From contig JAKFWB010000446.1 in assembly GCA_021732945.1 (NCBI GenBank), positions 1-9,713 of the forward strand: a DNA stretch of 9,713 nucleotides, written 5' to 3'. This document shows, piece after piece, positions 1 to 6,056 of the stretch. Source of the stretch: Porphyrobacter sp. (GTDB taxonomy: Bacteria > Pseudomonadota > Alphaproteobacteria > Sphingomonadales > Sphingomonadaceae). A program made the translations under genes and the position numbers. The notes beneath the pieces were generated by a model. It did no database searches. It was not told the origin of the DNA and saw only the letters and a list, made by a program, of their open reading frames with translations. Position 1 is the stretch's first letter. Each line of letters starts with the position of its first letter.

Positions 1-182
1 GAGGTGATCGCTGCGTGGTCGTAAAAACCATGGTTGATCCCGCCGCCGCAACCGAGTTCAAACACATCACCGCGCGCAAGTGGCACCACCGCCGCGCGGC
101 GCTTCATCACCTGGCCCTGCGAACAGGCGCAGGTGATCAGGCGCGGCATGATGTTGGCTTCGTACCAGCTCTTCAGGCCCAT
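1..182 (-). CDS. Class I SAM-dependent methyltransferase, N-terminal fragment
   Basis: The first 60 codons of a gene that runs off the left edge. The start is ATG at 182-180, preceded by a good Shine-Dalgarno (AAGGAA, complement of 190-195). The protein begins MGLKSWYEANIMPRL and reaches a glycine-rich ELGCGGGINHGFYD stretch at residues 42-55. This is motif I of the Rossmann-like class I methyltransferases, where the GxGxG loop binds S-adenosylmethionine. The N-terminal style (a short amphipathic lead, then LITCACSQ) resembles small methyltransferases of the type-11 / phospholipid N-methyltransferase kind, but the substrate cannot be told from 60 residues. It is divergent from the small membrane protein at 264. 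The frame is not contained in any reported long ORF because it lacks a stop inside the window. The family is quite sure; the function is open. Confidence 0.75.
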   Translation of the reverse strand, partial: MGLKSWYEANIMPRLITCACSQGQVMKRRAAVVPLARGDVFELGCGGGINHGFYDHAAIT

Positions 183-263
183 CGCGCTGTTCCTTCCCGT
201 GATAGCCCCTATCCTAACCGCGCGCCGCGTGGCAGGATATGACAATCACGCAAGGATGCCCCG
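183..263. promoter_or_regulatory. Divergent intergenic region between methyltransferase and membrane protein
   Basis: An 81-bp gap between two divergent starts must hold promoters for both genes unless either is read from afar. It contains the leader Shine-Dalgarno of each gene (TTCCTT at 190-195 for the minus gene, AAGGA at 252-256 for the plus gene). It also has a six-base inverted repeat, TATCCT (210-215) and AGGATA (234-239), separated by 18 bp. The two arms could be facing -10-like elements or an operator. No well-spaced -35/-10 pair stands out on either strand, so the promoter assignment rests on gene layout. Confidence 0.35.
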
Positions 264-554
264 ATGACAAGCAGCACCGCGCCCAGACCCGCCTTCCGCT
301 TCCACCCGCTGTTGTGGTGCGCGGCGGTCGTGTTGCTGTCCATCCCGGCAGCGGCGATGCTGATCACCGACGCCGTCAATTGGGGCGCGGAGGATTTCGC
401 TACTTTTGGCGTGATGTTGACCCTGCTTTGCCTGGCGTTCGAAGGCGCTTTGCATTGGCTTTCTGCGCCCAGATGGCGGCTCACTGCGGTGATGCTGGCG
501 GTTCTGGTGTTTCTGACGTTGTGGGCGCATCTGGCGGTTGACCTGTTCGATTAG
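264..554 (+). CDS. Small three-helix membrane protein of unknown function
   Basis: A 96-residue protein starting at ATG 264 with AAGGA at 252-256, a 7-nt spacing that decides the start. Three hydrophobic segments are visible at about residues 15-36, 46-66 and 72-94, so it is an inner-membrane protein with almost no soluble part. Between the first two helices lies VNWGAEDF (38-45), a loop I take to be the most conserved-looking part: aromatic and acidic residues just outside the membrane. The basic N-terminus (R8, R12) and the APRWR loop (68-72) suggest the N-terminus and the second loop are cytoplasmic. I do not assign a function. It looks like small sphingomonad membrane proteins annotated only as hypothetical. 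Its TAG stop overlaps the TAA stop of the convergent reductase. The alternative frames over the same DNA lack this hydrophobic periodicity. Confidence 0.8.
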   Translation: MTSSTAPRPAFRFHPLLWCAAVVLLSIPAAAMLITDAVNWGAEDFATFGVMLTLLCLAFEGALHWLSAPRWRLTAVMLAVLVFLTLWAHLAVDLFD

Positions 555-1297
555 GCAGGGATTTCTGCGCCCTTAAAGTCGAACACCCGGCCTGATTGGT
601 CCGGCGTCAACCCCGCCAGCACACCGAGCAGATTGTCCGCCGCCTGCCCCGGCGCGGTCAGCTGGCCGTGGGCGAGACCGGTCTGGAATGGCTGCGACAG
701 CGCGCTGTCCACCGTGCCAGGGTGCAGGCCGACGACGACGCCCTCAGGATGGGTGCGCGCCATCTCCAAGGCAAAGTTTTTCAACAGCATATTGAGCGCC
801 GCTTTTGACGCGCGATACGAATGCCACCCGCCAAGCCGGTTGTCGCTGATCGAACCAACCCGCGCGCTCAGCGCCGCAAACACGAACCGCCGATCGCGCG
901 GCATCAGCGGCAGCATATGTTTGGCGATCAGCGCCGGGCCGATGGTGTTGAGCGCGAACACCTGCGCCATCACCGCCGGATCAAGCCGTTTGTAAGTTCG
1001 CTCCGGCCCGGTGCCATCAGGCAAGGTCAGCACGCCGCTCGCCACGATTACCCATTCAGGCGGATCGACGCGCATGGCTTCGGCCGCTTGGGCGATGCTG
1101 GCTTCATCTTCGAGATCGAAGGCGAAAGGGCGGAACGGATCGCCCTGAGGCGCAATTCCGCCGCGCGATCCGGCGTAGATCACCTCGGTCCCGCCCGCTG
1201 GCAACGCCTCACACAGCGCCCGGCCAATCCCGCCCGAAGCCCCGAAAACGCAGGCCGTGCGCGGCCATCCCGATCCTTGCTGTTCTACAGTTTCCAT
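551..1297 (-). CDS. Short-chain dehydrogenase/reductase (SDR), C-factor-like
   Basis: A 248-residue classical SDR, an NAD(P)(H)-dependent oxidoreductase with a Rossmann fold. From ATG 1297 the cofactor loop FGASGGIG lies at residues 18-25. The NAG-like motif is replaced by ASG (86-88) after the fourth strand. The structural Asn is in NTIG (117-120), and the catalytic set is Ser144 (AALSARVGS), Tyr161 and Lys165 (YRASK). The loop SISDNRLGGWHSYRASKAALN resembles the CsgA/C-factor-like SDRs common in proteobacteria; the substrate is unknown. The frame stays open upstream to a GTG at 1333, but the ATG at 1297 gives the normal SDR N-terminus with about 15 residues before the first strand, so I prefer it. 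Neither start has a strong Shine-Dalgarno. It is convergent with the membrane protein at 264 and divergent from sdhB, so it is probably transcribed alone. Confidence 0.9.
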   Translation of the reverse strand: METVEQQGSGWPRTACVFGASGGIGRALCEALPAGGTEVIYAGSRGGIAPQGDPFRPFAFDLEDEASIAQAAEAMRVDPPEWVIVASGVLTLPDGTGPERTYKRLDPAVMAQVFALNTIGPALIAKHMLPLMPRDRRFVFAALSARVGSISDNRLGGWHSYRASKAALNMLLKNFALEMARTHPEGVVVGLHPGTVDSALSQPFQTGLAHGQLTAPGQAADNLLGVLAGLTPDQSGRVFDFKGAEIPA

Positions 1298-1399
1298 GCG
1301 CGTTAAACCGCCTGCATGTCTCGCCGGTTCCACGCTTTTTCTCAGGCCTCCGCAACACTTTGCGGCACCAGTCTGCGGGGCGGAGATTTTCTGTTCCTG

Positions 1400-1417
1400 G
1401 ACAGTGTAACCTGTGTC
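1400..1417. promoter_or_regulatory. Imperfect dyad, possible operator
   Basis: The 18-bp sequence GACAGTGTAACCTGTGTC has GACA/TGTC ends in exact inverted register and an inner ACAG (1401-1404) facing CTGT (1411-1414) in another register. It lies about midway between the SDR and sdhB starts. The GTTACACTGT-like core (minus strand) is reminiscent of TetR-family operators. This is a shape argument only. The word GACAGTG recurs at 1472-1478. Confidence 0.2.
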
Positions 1418-1487
1418 TCCAACACCGGCGGCGTGAGACGCTCAACAGGTGTGCGAAAGCCTGCAACATCTGACAGTGACCGCCAGC

Positions 1488-1515
1488 TTGCGCGCCGGGA
1501 CAATGCCGCTAGATA
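1488..1515 (+). promoter_or_regulatory. Possible sigma-70-type promoter of sdhB
   Basis: TTGCGC (1488-1493) and TAGATA (1510-1515) are separated by 16 bp. The implied start of transcription near 1522 would leave a leader of about 22 nt before the sdhB ATG at 1544, a reasonable length. The match is moderate and was chosen by eye from a GC-rich gap, so it is a candidate only. Confidence 0.3.
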
Positions 1516-1543
1516 GGGTGCAAATCAAAACCGGGATCAATCG

Positions 1544-2323
1544 ATGGCGACCTTCACTCTCCCCAAGAATTCCAAGATCAGCAGCTCCGGCAAGGTGCAC
1601 AAGGCTGCGGGAGGCCGGGTGAAGGCGTTCAAGGTCTATCGCTATGATCCCGATAGCGGCCAGAACCCGCGTTACGACAAGTTCGAGATCAATCTCGACG
1701 AATGCGGGCCGATGGTGCTGGACGCTATGTTGAAGATCAAGAACGAGATCGACCCTACGCTGACCTTCCGCCGCTCGTGCCGCGAAGGCATCTGCGGGTC
1801 GTGCTCGATGAACCTGAACGGCAAGAACGGCCTCGCCTGCACCACCGCGATCGAGGATCTGAAGGGCGAGATTCGCATCACCCCGCTGCCGGCCATGGAC
1901 GTGATCAAGGATCTGGTGCCTGATTTCACGCATTTTTACGCGCAATATGCCTCGATCCGCCCATGGTTGCAGACTGTTACCCCGACGCCGAGCGGCAAGG
2001 AGCGGCTGCAATCGCCCGAACAACGCGAGCAGCTTGATGGTCTTTATGAGTGCATCCTGTGCGCCTGCTGCTCGACGTCGTGCCCGTCCTATTGGTGGAA
2101 CAGCGACAAGTTCCTCGGCCCGGCGATCCTGCTCCAAGCCTATCGCTGGCTGGCAGACAGCCGCGACGAAATGACCGGCGAGCGGCTCGATGATCTCGAA
2201 GACCCCTTCCGCCTTTACCGCTGCCACACGATCATGAACTGCGCGAATGTCTGCCCCAAGGGCCTCAGCCCCGCCAAGGCGATCGCCGAAACCAAGAAGA
2301 TGATGGCCGAGCGGGCGATCTGA
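1544..2323 (+). CDS. sdhB: Succinate dehydrogenase iron-sulfur subunit
   Basis: SdhB carries electrons from the FAD of SdhA to ubiquinone at the SdhC/SdhD membrane anchor (complex II, TCA cycle, cytoplasmic face of the inner membrane). It is 259 residues, the normal length, starting at ATG 1544; the Shine-Dalgarno is weak. All three clusters can be read by comparison with the E. coli protein. The [2Fe-2S] ligands are C79, C84, C87 and C99 in a [16 protein letters not shown] loop. The [4Fe-4S] ligands are C170, C173, C176 and C237. The [3Fe-4S] ligands are C180, C227 and C233. The WWN after the CP (184-186) corresponds to the quinone-site tryptophans. The residues preceding the ferredoxin fold (1-25, rich in Lys/Ser/Gly) are a short extension often seen in alphaproteobacteria. 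It is the first gene of a plus-strand group with the thioesterase and zapE. No sdhC, sdhD or sdhA is adjacent. Confidence 0.98.
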   Translation: MATFTLPKNSKISSSGKVHKAAGGRVKAFKVYRYDPDSGQNPRYDKFEINLDECGPMVLDAMLKIKNEIDPTLTFRRSCREGICGSCSMNLNGKNGLACTTAIEDLKGEIRITPLPAMDVIKDLVPDFTHFYAQYASIRPWLQTVTPTPSGKERLQSPEQREQLDGLYECILCACCSTSCPSYWWNSDKFLGPAILLQAYRWLADSRDEMTGERLDDLEDPFRLYRCHTIMNCANVCPKGLSPAKAIAETKKMMAERAI

Positions 2324-2327
2324 TCCG

Positions 2328-2789
2328 GTGGCACTGGCAGACGACGTCTTCGAGTCTGGCCCCGATCCGGACAATCCCGGCTGGCGTCATTGGAATCTCA
2401 AGGATGAAACGCTGTTCAACAATGTGGTGATGGGCAGGCTCATCACCCGTGTTGACGATGACGGAAAGACGCGGCTGCGGATGTTCCCGGCGCGGCGACA
2501 TCTCAACCTTCAGGGCGTCATCCACGGAGCGGTGACGCTGTCGCTGATCGATATCTCGCTGTTCGTCACCATGCATATGATCGGCACCGGCAATGCAGGA
2601 CCATCGGTAACGCTGGAATTGTCGACGCAGTTCGTCGGCGGCGGCGATCCCGCCCGGCCGCTGGACGCCGTGACCGAGATCGTGCGCGAAACCGGCAAGC
2701 TGGTGTTCGTGCGCGGGATGGTGGAGCAGGACAGCGACACCGTCGCCAGCTTCTCGGGCATCGTGCGCAAGATGCAGCCGCGCGGCTGA
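2328..2789 (+). CDS. PaaI-family hotdog-fold thioesterase
   Basis: A 153-residue single-domain hotdog protein, most likely an acyl-CoA thioesterase of the PaaI type. The active-site region is NLQGVIHGAVTLSLID (60-75). It contains the N-x-x-G-x-x-H-G signature, with His67-Gly68 at the N-terminal end of the long helix and Asp75 as the likely acidic residue. Family members usually have HGG, so Ala69 is a small deviation. The C-terminal half (SVTLELSTQF at 93-102, then strands to SFSGIVRK) fits the expected beta sheet. The start is GTG at 2328, only 4 nt after the sdhB stop and without a clear Shine-Dalgarno, which suggests translational coupling to sdhB. The N-terminal 35 residues (ESGPDPDNPGWRHWNLKD) look well formed and argue for this early start. 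The substrate is unknown and no link to the TCA cycle is established. Confidence 0.85.
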   Translation: MALADDVFESGPDPDNPGWRHWNLKDETLFNNVVMGRLITRVDDDGKTRLRMFPARRHLNLQGVIHGAVTLSLIDISLFVTMHMIGTGNAGPSVTLELSTQFVGGGDPARPLDAVTEIVRETGKLVFVRGMVEQDSDTVASFSGIVRKMQPRG

Positions 2790-2799
2790 AGGGTCTGCG

Positions 2800-3921
2800 T
2801 TGGCCGGAATGCTCGCCCGTTACGACGCGCTGATTGCCAGCGGTGAACTGCGCGCCGACCCGGATCAGCGAGCGGCGGCGGAGCGGCTTGATCGGTTGCA
2901 GCGGGAATTGGAGGCGCCTACGTCGAAGAAAGGCTTCTTCGCCCGTCTAACCGGCGCGTCGGCATCAAGCCCTGACCCACGCGGCGTGTATCTGTGGGGC
3001 GGGGTCGGGCGCGGCAAGTCGATGCTGATGGACCTGTTCCACGATACCCTCGTCTTGCCCGCAAAGCGCCGCGTCCACTTCCACGCCTTCATGCTAGAAG
3101 TTGATCGCCTGATCGCCGCCGAGCGCAAGGTCCAGCGCAAGGACCCACTCGCCAGCGTCGCCATGCAGATGGCCAGCGAGGTGCGCTGCCTCGCCTTTGA
3201 CGAAATGGTGGTGACCAACACCGCCGATGCCGCGATTATGGGCCGGTTCTTCACTGCGCTGATGGAGGCGGGCACTGTGATCGTCACCACCAGCAACCGG
3301 CCCCCGCGCGATCTCTACAAGGACGGGCTGAACCGCTCGCTGTTCCTGCCCTTCATCGATTTGGTCGAACAGCGGATGGACGTGCTGAGCCTGAACGGCC
3401 CGACCGACTACCGGCTCGACCGTATTGGCGGGCTGGCGACATGGCACGCGCCGATGGGGGATGCGGCGACCGCGCAGGTGCGCGAGGCGTTCTTCCGCCT
3501 GACCGATTTCGATCCCGACGATGCCGCCAATGTGCCGAGCGGCACGCTCGACCTTGGCGGCGGACGCACGCTGCACGTGCCCAAAAGCCTCAAGGGCGTG
3601 GGCGTGTTCAGCTTCAAGAAGCTGTGCGTGGAGAACCGCGGGGCGGCCGATTACCTTGCGATTGCGCGGGCGTTTCACACCGTAATCATCGTCGGCATCC
3701 CCATGATGGGTCCGGAAAACCGCAATGAAGCGATCCGTTTTACGAAGCTGATCGACGCGCTCTACGAACACCGAGCGAAGCTGTTCGCCACCGCCGCCGC
3801 CGAGCCCGAGGAGTTGTATCAGGCGGGCGACGGCGCGTTCGAATTCGCGCGGACGGTGAGCCGGTTGAACGAGATGCAGAGTGCTGAATACATGGCCTTG
3901 GGCCACGGAGCGGAGGGATAA
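2800..3921 (+). CDS. zapE: Cell division protein ZapE (AFG1-like ATPase)
   Basis: ZapE is a P-loop ATPase of the AFG1/LACE1 family. In E. coli it associates with the Z-ring and in mitochondria its homologue assists turnover of respiratory proteins. The frame gives 373 residues, the usual size. Walker A is GGVGRGKS (67-74) after YLW. It is followed by MDLFHDTL, the RVHFHAFMLEVDRLI segment (91-105), Walker B LAFDEM (131-136) continuing VVTNTADA, and a sensor-1-type TTSNRPP (163-169). The conserved C-terminal IPMMGPENRNEAIRFTKLIDALYE stretch (about 300-323) is present. The start is uncertain. TTG at 2800 sits 6 nt after GAAGGG (2788-2793), a good Shine-Dalgarno; ATG at 2809 would remove three residues but is 15 nt from it. 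It follows the thioesterase by 10 nt and probably shares its transcript. The family's usual neighbour in alphaproteobacteria, mdh, is not next to it here. Confidence 0.95.
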   Translation: MAGMLARYDALIASGELRADPDQRAAAERLDRLQRELEAPTSKKGFFARLTGASASSPDPRGVYLWGGVGRGKSMLMDLFHDTLVLPAKRRVHFHAFMLEVDRLIAAERKVQRKDPLASVAMQMASEVRCLAFDEMVVTNTADAAIMGRFFTALMEAGTVIVTTSNRPPRDLYKDGLNRSLFLPFIDLVEQRMDVLSLNGPTDYRLDRIGGLATWHAPMGDAATAQVREAFFRLTDFDPDDAANVPSGTLDLGGGRTLHVPKSLKGVGVFSFKKLCVENRGAADYLAIARAFHTVIIVGIPMMGPENRNEAIRFTKLIDALYEHRAKLFATAAAEPEELYQAGDGAFEFARTVSRLNEMQSAEYMALGHGAEG

Positions 3922-4150
3922 CGCGGTTTCCTACGCCCTGTCACGCAGCTATACACAGCGTCGCTCTTTCCCACGGTCAATTGCCATGCGCAGCCCCATC
4001 AATCACCGCATGGACGGTCCCGCGCAATTTTTCCGGCGGCCGAAGTGTCAATTTCGCATTTCTCATCTTATAGTTCTGAATTAATGAAGGAATTATCTCC
4101 CTGAAGCGGCTTGACACGGTGTCAACTTTGTCAGGTTCGAAGGTATCCTG
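3922..4150. other. Convergent intergenic gap, AT-rich in its right half
   Basis: A 229-bp gap separates the end of zapE (plus) from the end of the amidotransferase gene (minus), so both flanking genes need termination here. The stretch at about 4020-4100 is clearly richer in A and T than the coding DNA. No GC-rich hairpin with a T-run was found on either strand. It contains the 15-bp dyad at 4111-4125 and a matching GTGTCAA half-site at 4045-4051. A TATAGT word at 4069-4074 could be a -10 element but has no proper -35 partner. Short frames crossing the gap show no family features. Confidence 0.5.
4111..4125. repeat. Perfect 15-bp dyad TTGACAC-G-GTGTCAA
   Basis: Two seven-base arms that are exact reverse complements surround a single G. 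A one-base loop is too tight for an RNA hairpin, so a DNA-binding dimer site is the more natural reading, in size like TetR- or GntR-type operators. An identical half-site, GTGTCAA, occurs at 4045-4051, and a related TTTGTCAGG follows at 4127-4135. Imperfect CTGA (4101-4104) and TCAG (4131-4134) words flank the dyad. On the minus strand both copies read TTGACA, a perfect -35 box, but without a good -10. The position between two gene ends is odd for an operator. The regulator is unknown. Confidence 0.45.
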
Positions 4151-6046
4151 TTACCCGTTGACGCCCAGTTGCCCAAGCGACCTCTCCAGCATCAGCAGCT
4201 GCCACAAGGTCCGCGAATGATCGGCACGCCCTGCGATATGCGCCTCGGCCAAGGCGGCGATGGCCTTCGCATCGAAGAACCCGGTCTGCGCCAGACTGCC
4301 CGATGCAATGCCCCGCGCTGCCCCTGCCAAAGGCCCACGCATCCAATCGGCTATCGGGGTCACAAACCCCTGCTTGGGCCGGTAGAGAATGTCGTCTGGC
4401 AGATAGCGTTCGAGCGATTTCTTGAGCAGGTATTTGCCAGTGCTGCCCTTGACCCGCATCCCCTCGGGCAGCCTTGCGGCAAACTCCACCAGGCGGTGAT
4501 CGAGCAGCGGTTCGCGCGCTTCGAGGCTCACTGCCATGCTGGTGCGGTCGACCTTGGTGAGGATGTCGCCGGGCATCCAGAACATCAGGTCGGCATATTG
4601 CGCGCGGTCGAGCCCCGAGCGGCCCGGCGCGGCGCGCATTAGCGCGATCAGCTCATCCTCGCCGCGAAACCCGGCGAGGCTGGCGGCGAAGCTGTCGGAA
4701 TAGAGCGCGGCCCGCGCCTCTGGCGTCGTGACCGACAATCCGCGCGCGTAACCCGCCTCGCCGCTCTCGGCCAAAGCCAGCAGCGTCGCCTTGGCGCGCA
4801 AGGGACGCGGGGCCCAATCGGCTTTGGGCCAGGCGCGGCCCAATGTGCCGAACAGCGGTCCGCGCAGGCCCGCCGGGAGCACCGAGCGCGCGCGTTCCTC
4901 ATGGTGGTGGAACACTTGCCGCCGGTAGCCCGCAAAGGCCTCGTCCGCGCCGTCACCCGACAGCGCCACCGTCACCCGCTCGCGCGCCAGTTGGCACACG
5001 CGCCATGTCGGCAGCGCGGAGGCATCGGCGAAGGGTTCATCGAACATCGCGGCGAGCGTATCAATCGCGGCAAAATCATCGGTGGCGACTATCCGCTCCT
5101 GATGATCCGCCCCAAACTTGGCGGCAACCTGCCGGGCGTAGCTCGTCTCGTCGTAAGCAGCGACATCGAAGCCGATTGAGCAGGTCTGCACCGGCGCAGC
5201 GCTCGCCTCGCTCATTAAGGCGACCACGCCCGAGGAGTCCACGCCGCCGGAAAGGAACGCCCCCAGCGGCACATCGGCGACCATTCGGGAGCGCACACCT
5301 TCGCGCAGCAAATGGACAAGCTGCGCCGAAAGATCGGCCTCCGACCCCTTTTCGCGGGACATGAAATCAATATCCCACCACCGCTGCGGCCGAGCAGGCG
5401 CGCGGCCCTGTTCGAGCAGCCAGAAATGCCCCGCTGGCAGCTTCTCCACCCCGGCAAGGATCGAATGGGTGTCAGGGACATAGCCCCAGGTCATATAGGC
5501 CTCAATCGCCTGCGGGTTGACCCGGCGGCGCAGCAGCGGGTGCGCGAGCAGGCCCTTGAGCTCCGAAGCAAAGGCGATGCTGCCATCGGACAGCGGGGCA
5601 TAGAACAGCGGCTTCACCCCGAACCGGTCACGCGCCAAGAACAGCTGGCGCTTGTCGCGATCATAGAGTGCAAAAGCGAACATCCCGTCGAGCCGCTTGA
5701 GGCAATCCGGCCCCCAGCGTTGCCACGCGGCCAGGATCACCTCGGTGTCGCCATTGGTGCGGAAGGTGAAACCCGCCTGTGCAAGCTCAGCGCGCAGGAC
5801 GCGGAAATTGTAGACCTCGCCATTGAATACGATCACCGCGCGGCCATCAGCCGAATGCATCGGCTGCGGCGATCCGGCGACGTCGATGATCGAGAGCCTC
5901 CGGTGACCGAGGCCGACCCCGTGATCGGTCCACACGCCCGCCCCATCCGGCCCCCGGTGTGCGAGCGCATCGCACATCCGCTCAACCCGCACCGGATCAA
6001 CCGGCTTGGGGGTTTCGGCGTGAAAGATCCCGGCAATTCCGCACAT
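4151..6046 (-). CDS. Exosortase A system-associated amidotransferase 1 (asparagine synthase-like)
   Basis: A 631-residue two-domain protein of the AsnB fold, matching the amidotransferase found in XrtA loci (TIGR03108 type). The start is fixed by chemistry. Class II glutaminases use an N-terminal Cys, and ATG at 6046 gives MCGIAGIF with Cys2, whereas the frame's earlier start would bury it. The glutaminase domain (about 2-205) shows HRGPDG (30-35), HRRLSIID (48-55), FNGEVYN (74-80) and NGDTEV (98-103). The synthetase domain (about 225-625) has the PP-loop SGGVDSS (266-272), LSGDGADE (362-369), the KVDRTSMAVSLEAREPLLDH block (498-517) and YRPKQGF (555-561). It therefore should use glutamine-derived ammonia and ATP to amidate an acceptor. 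The acceptor is not known and may be a sugar or protein part of the exopolysaccharide system. The gene follows xrtA after 10 nt and is the last of the operon. Confidence 0.93.
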   Translation of the reverse strand: MCGIAGIFHAETPKPVDPVRVERMCDALAHRGPDGAGVWTDHGVGLGHRRLSIIDVAGSPQPMHSADGRAVIVFNGEVYNFRVLRAELAQAGFTFRTNGDTEVILAAWQRWGPDCLKRLDGMFAFALYDRDKRQLFLARDRFGVKPLFYAPLSDGSIAFASELKGLLAHPLLRRRVNPQAIEAYMTWGYVPDTHSILAGVEKLPAGHFWLLEQGRAPARPQRWWDIDFMSREKGSEADLSAQLVHLLREGVRSRMVADVPLGAFLSGGVDSSGVVALMSEASAAPVQTCSIGFDVAAYDETSYARQVAAKFGADHQERIVATDDFAAIDTLAAMFDEPFADASALPTWRVCQLARERVTVALSGDGADEAFAGYRRQVFHHHEERARSVLPAGLRGPLFGTLGRAWPKADWAPRPLRAKATLLALAESGEAGYARGLSVTTPEARAALYSDSFAASLAGFRGEDELIALMRAAPGRSGLDRAQYADLMFWMPGDILTKVDRTSMAVSLEAREPLLDHRLVEFAARLPEGMRVKGSTGKYLLKKSLERYLPDDILYRPKQGFVTPIADWMRGPLAGAARGIASGSLAQTGFFDAKAIAALAEAHIAGRADHSRTLWQLLMLERSLGQLGVNG

Positions 6047-6056
6047 GCGCGGCGGC

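Larger units (their letters stand above)
1298..1543. promoter_or_regulatory. Intergenic region between SDR and sdhB
   Basis: A 246-bp non-coding gap between divergent starts. Short frames cross it on both strands but have no family features. It should contain the promoters of the SDR (minus) and of the sdhB-thioesterase-zapE group (plus). Seen in it: a partial dyad at 1400-1417, a repeated GACAGTG word (1400-1406 and 1472-1478), and a promoter-like pair at 1488-1515. No Rho-independent terminator or riboswitch-like fold was recognised. Confidence 0.5.

Noticed and set aside
1316..1516. 66-residue plus-strand frame in the SDR-sdhB gap
   Set aside because: No ribosome site, no homology-like features, and it lies across the promoter region.
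1442..2374. 310-residue minus-strand open frame across sdhB
   Set aside because: It is antisense to an unmistakable sdhB with all cluster cysteines and shows no domain of its own.
3094..3906. 270-residue minus-strand frame across zapE
   Set aside because: Antisense shadow of zapE; His/Arg-rich composition and no recognisable motif.
4101..4135. Dyad region as a Rho-independent terminator
   Set aside because: The central loop would be one base, the stem is not GC-rich and no T-run follows on either strand.
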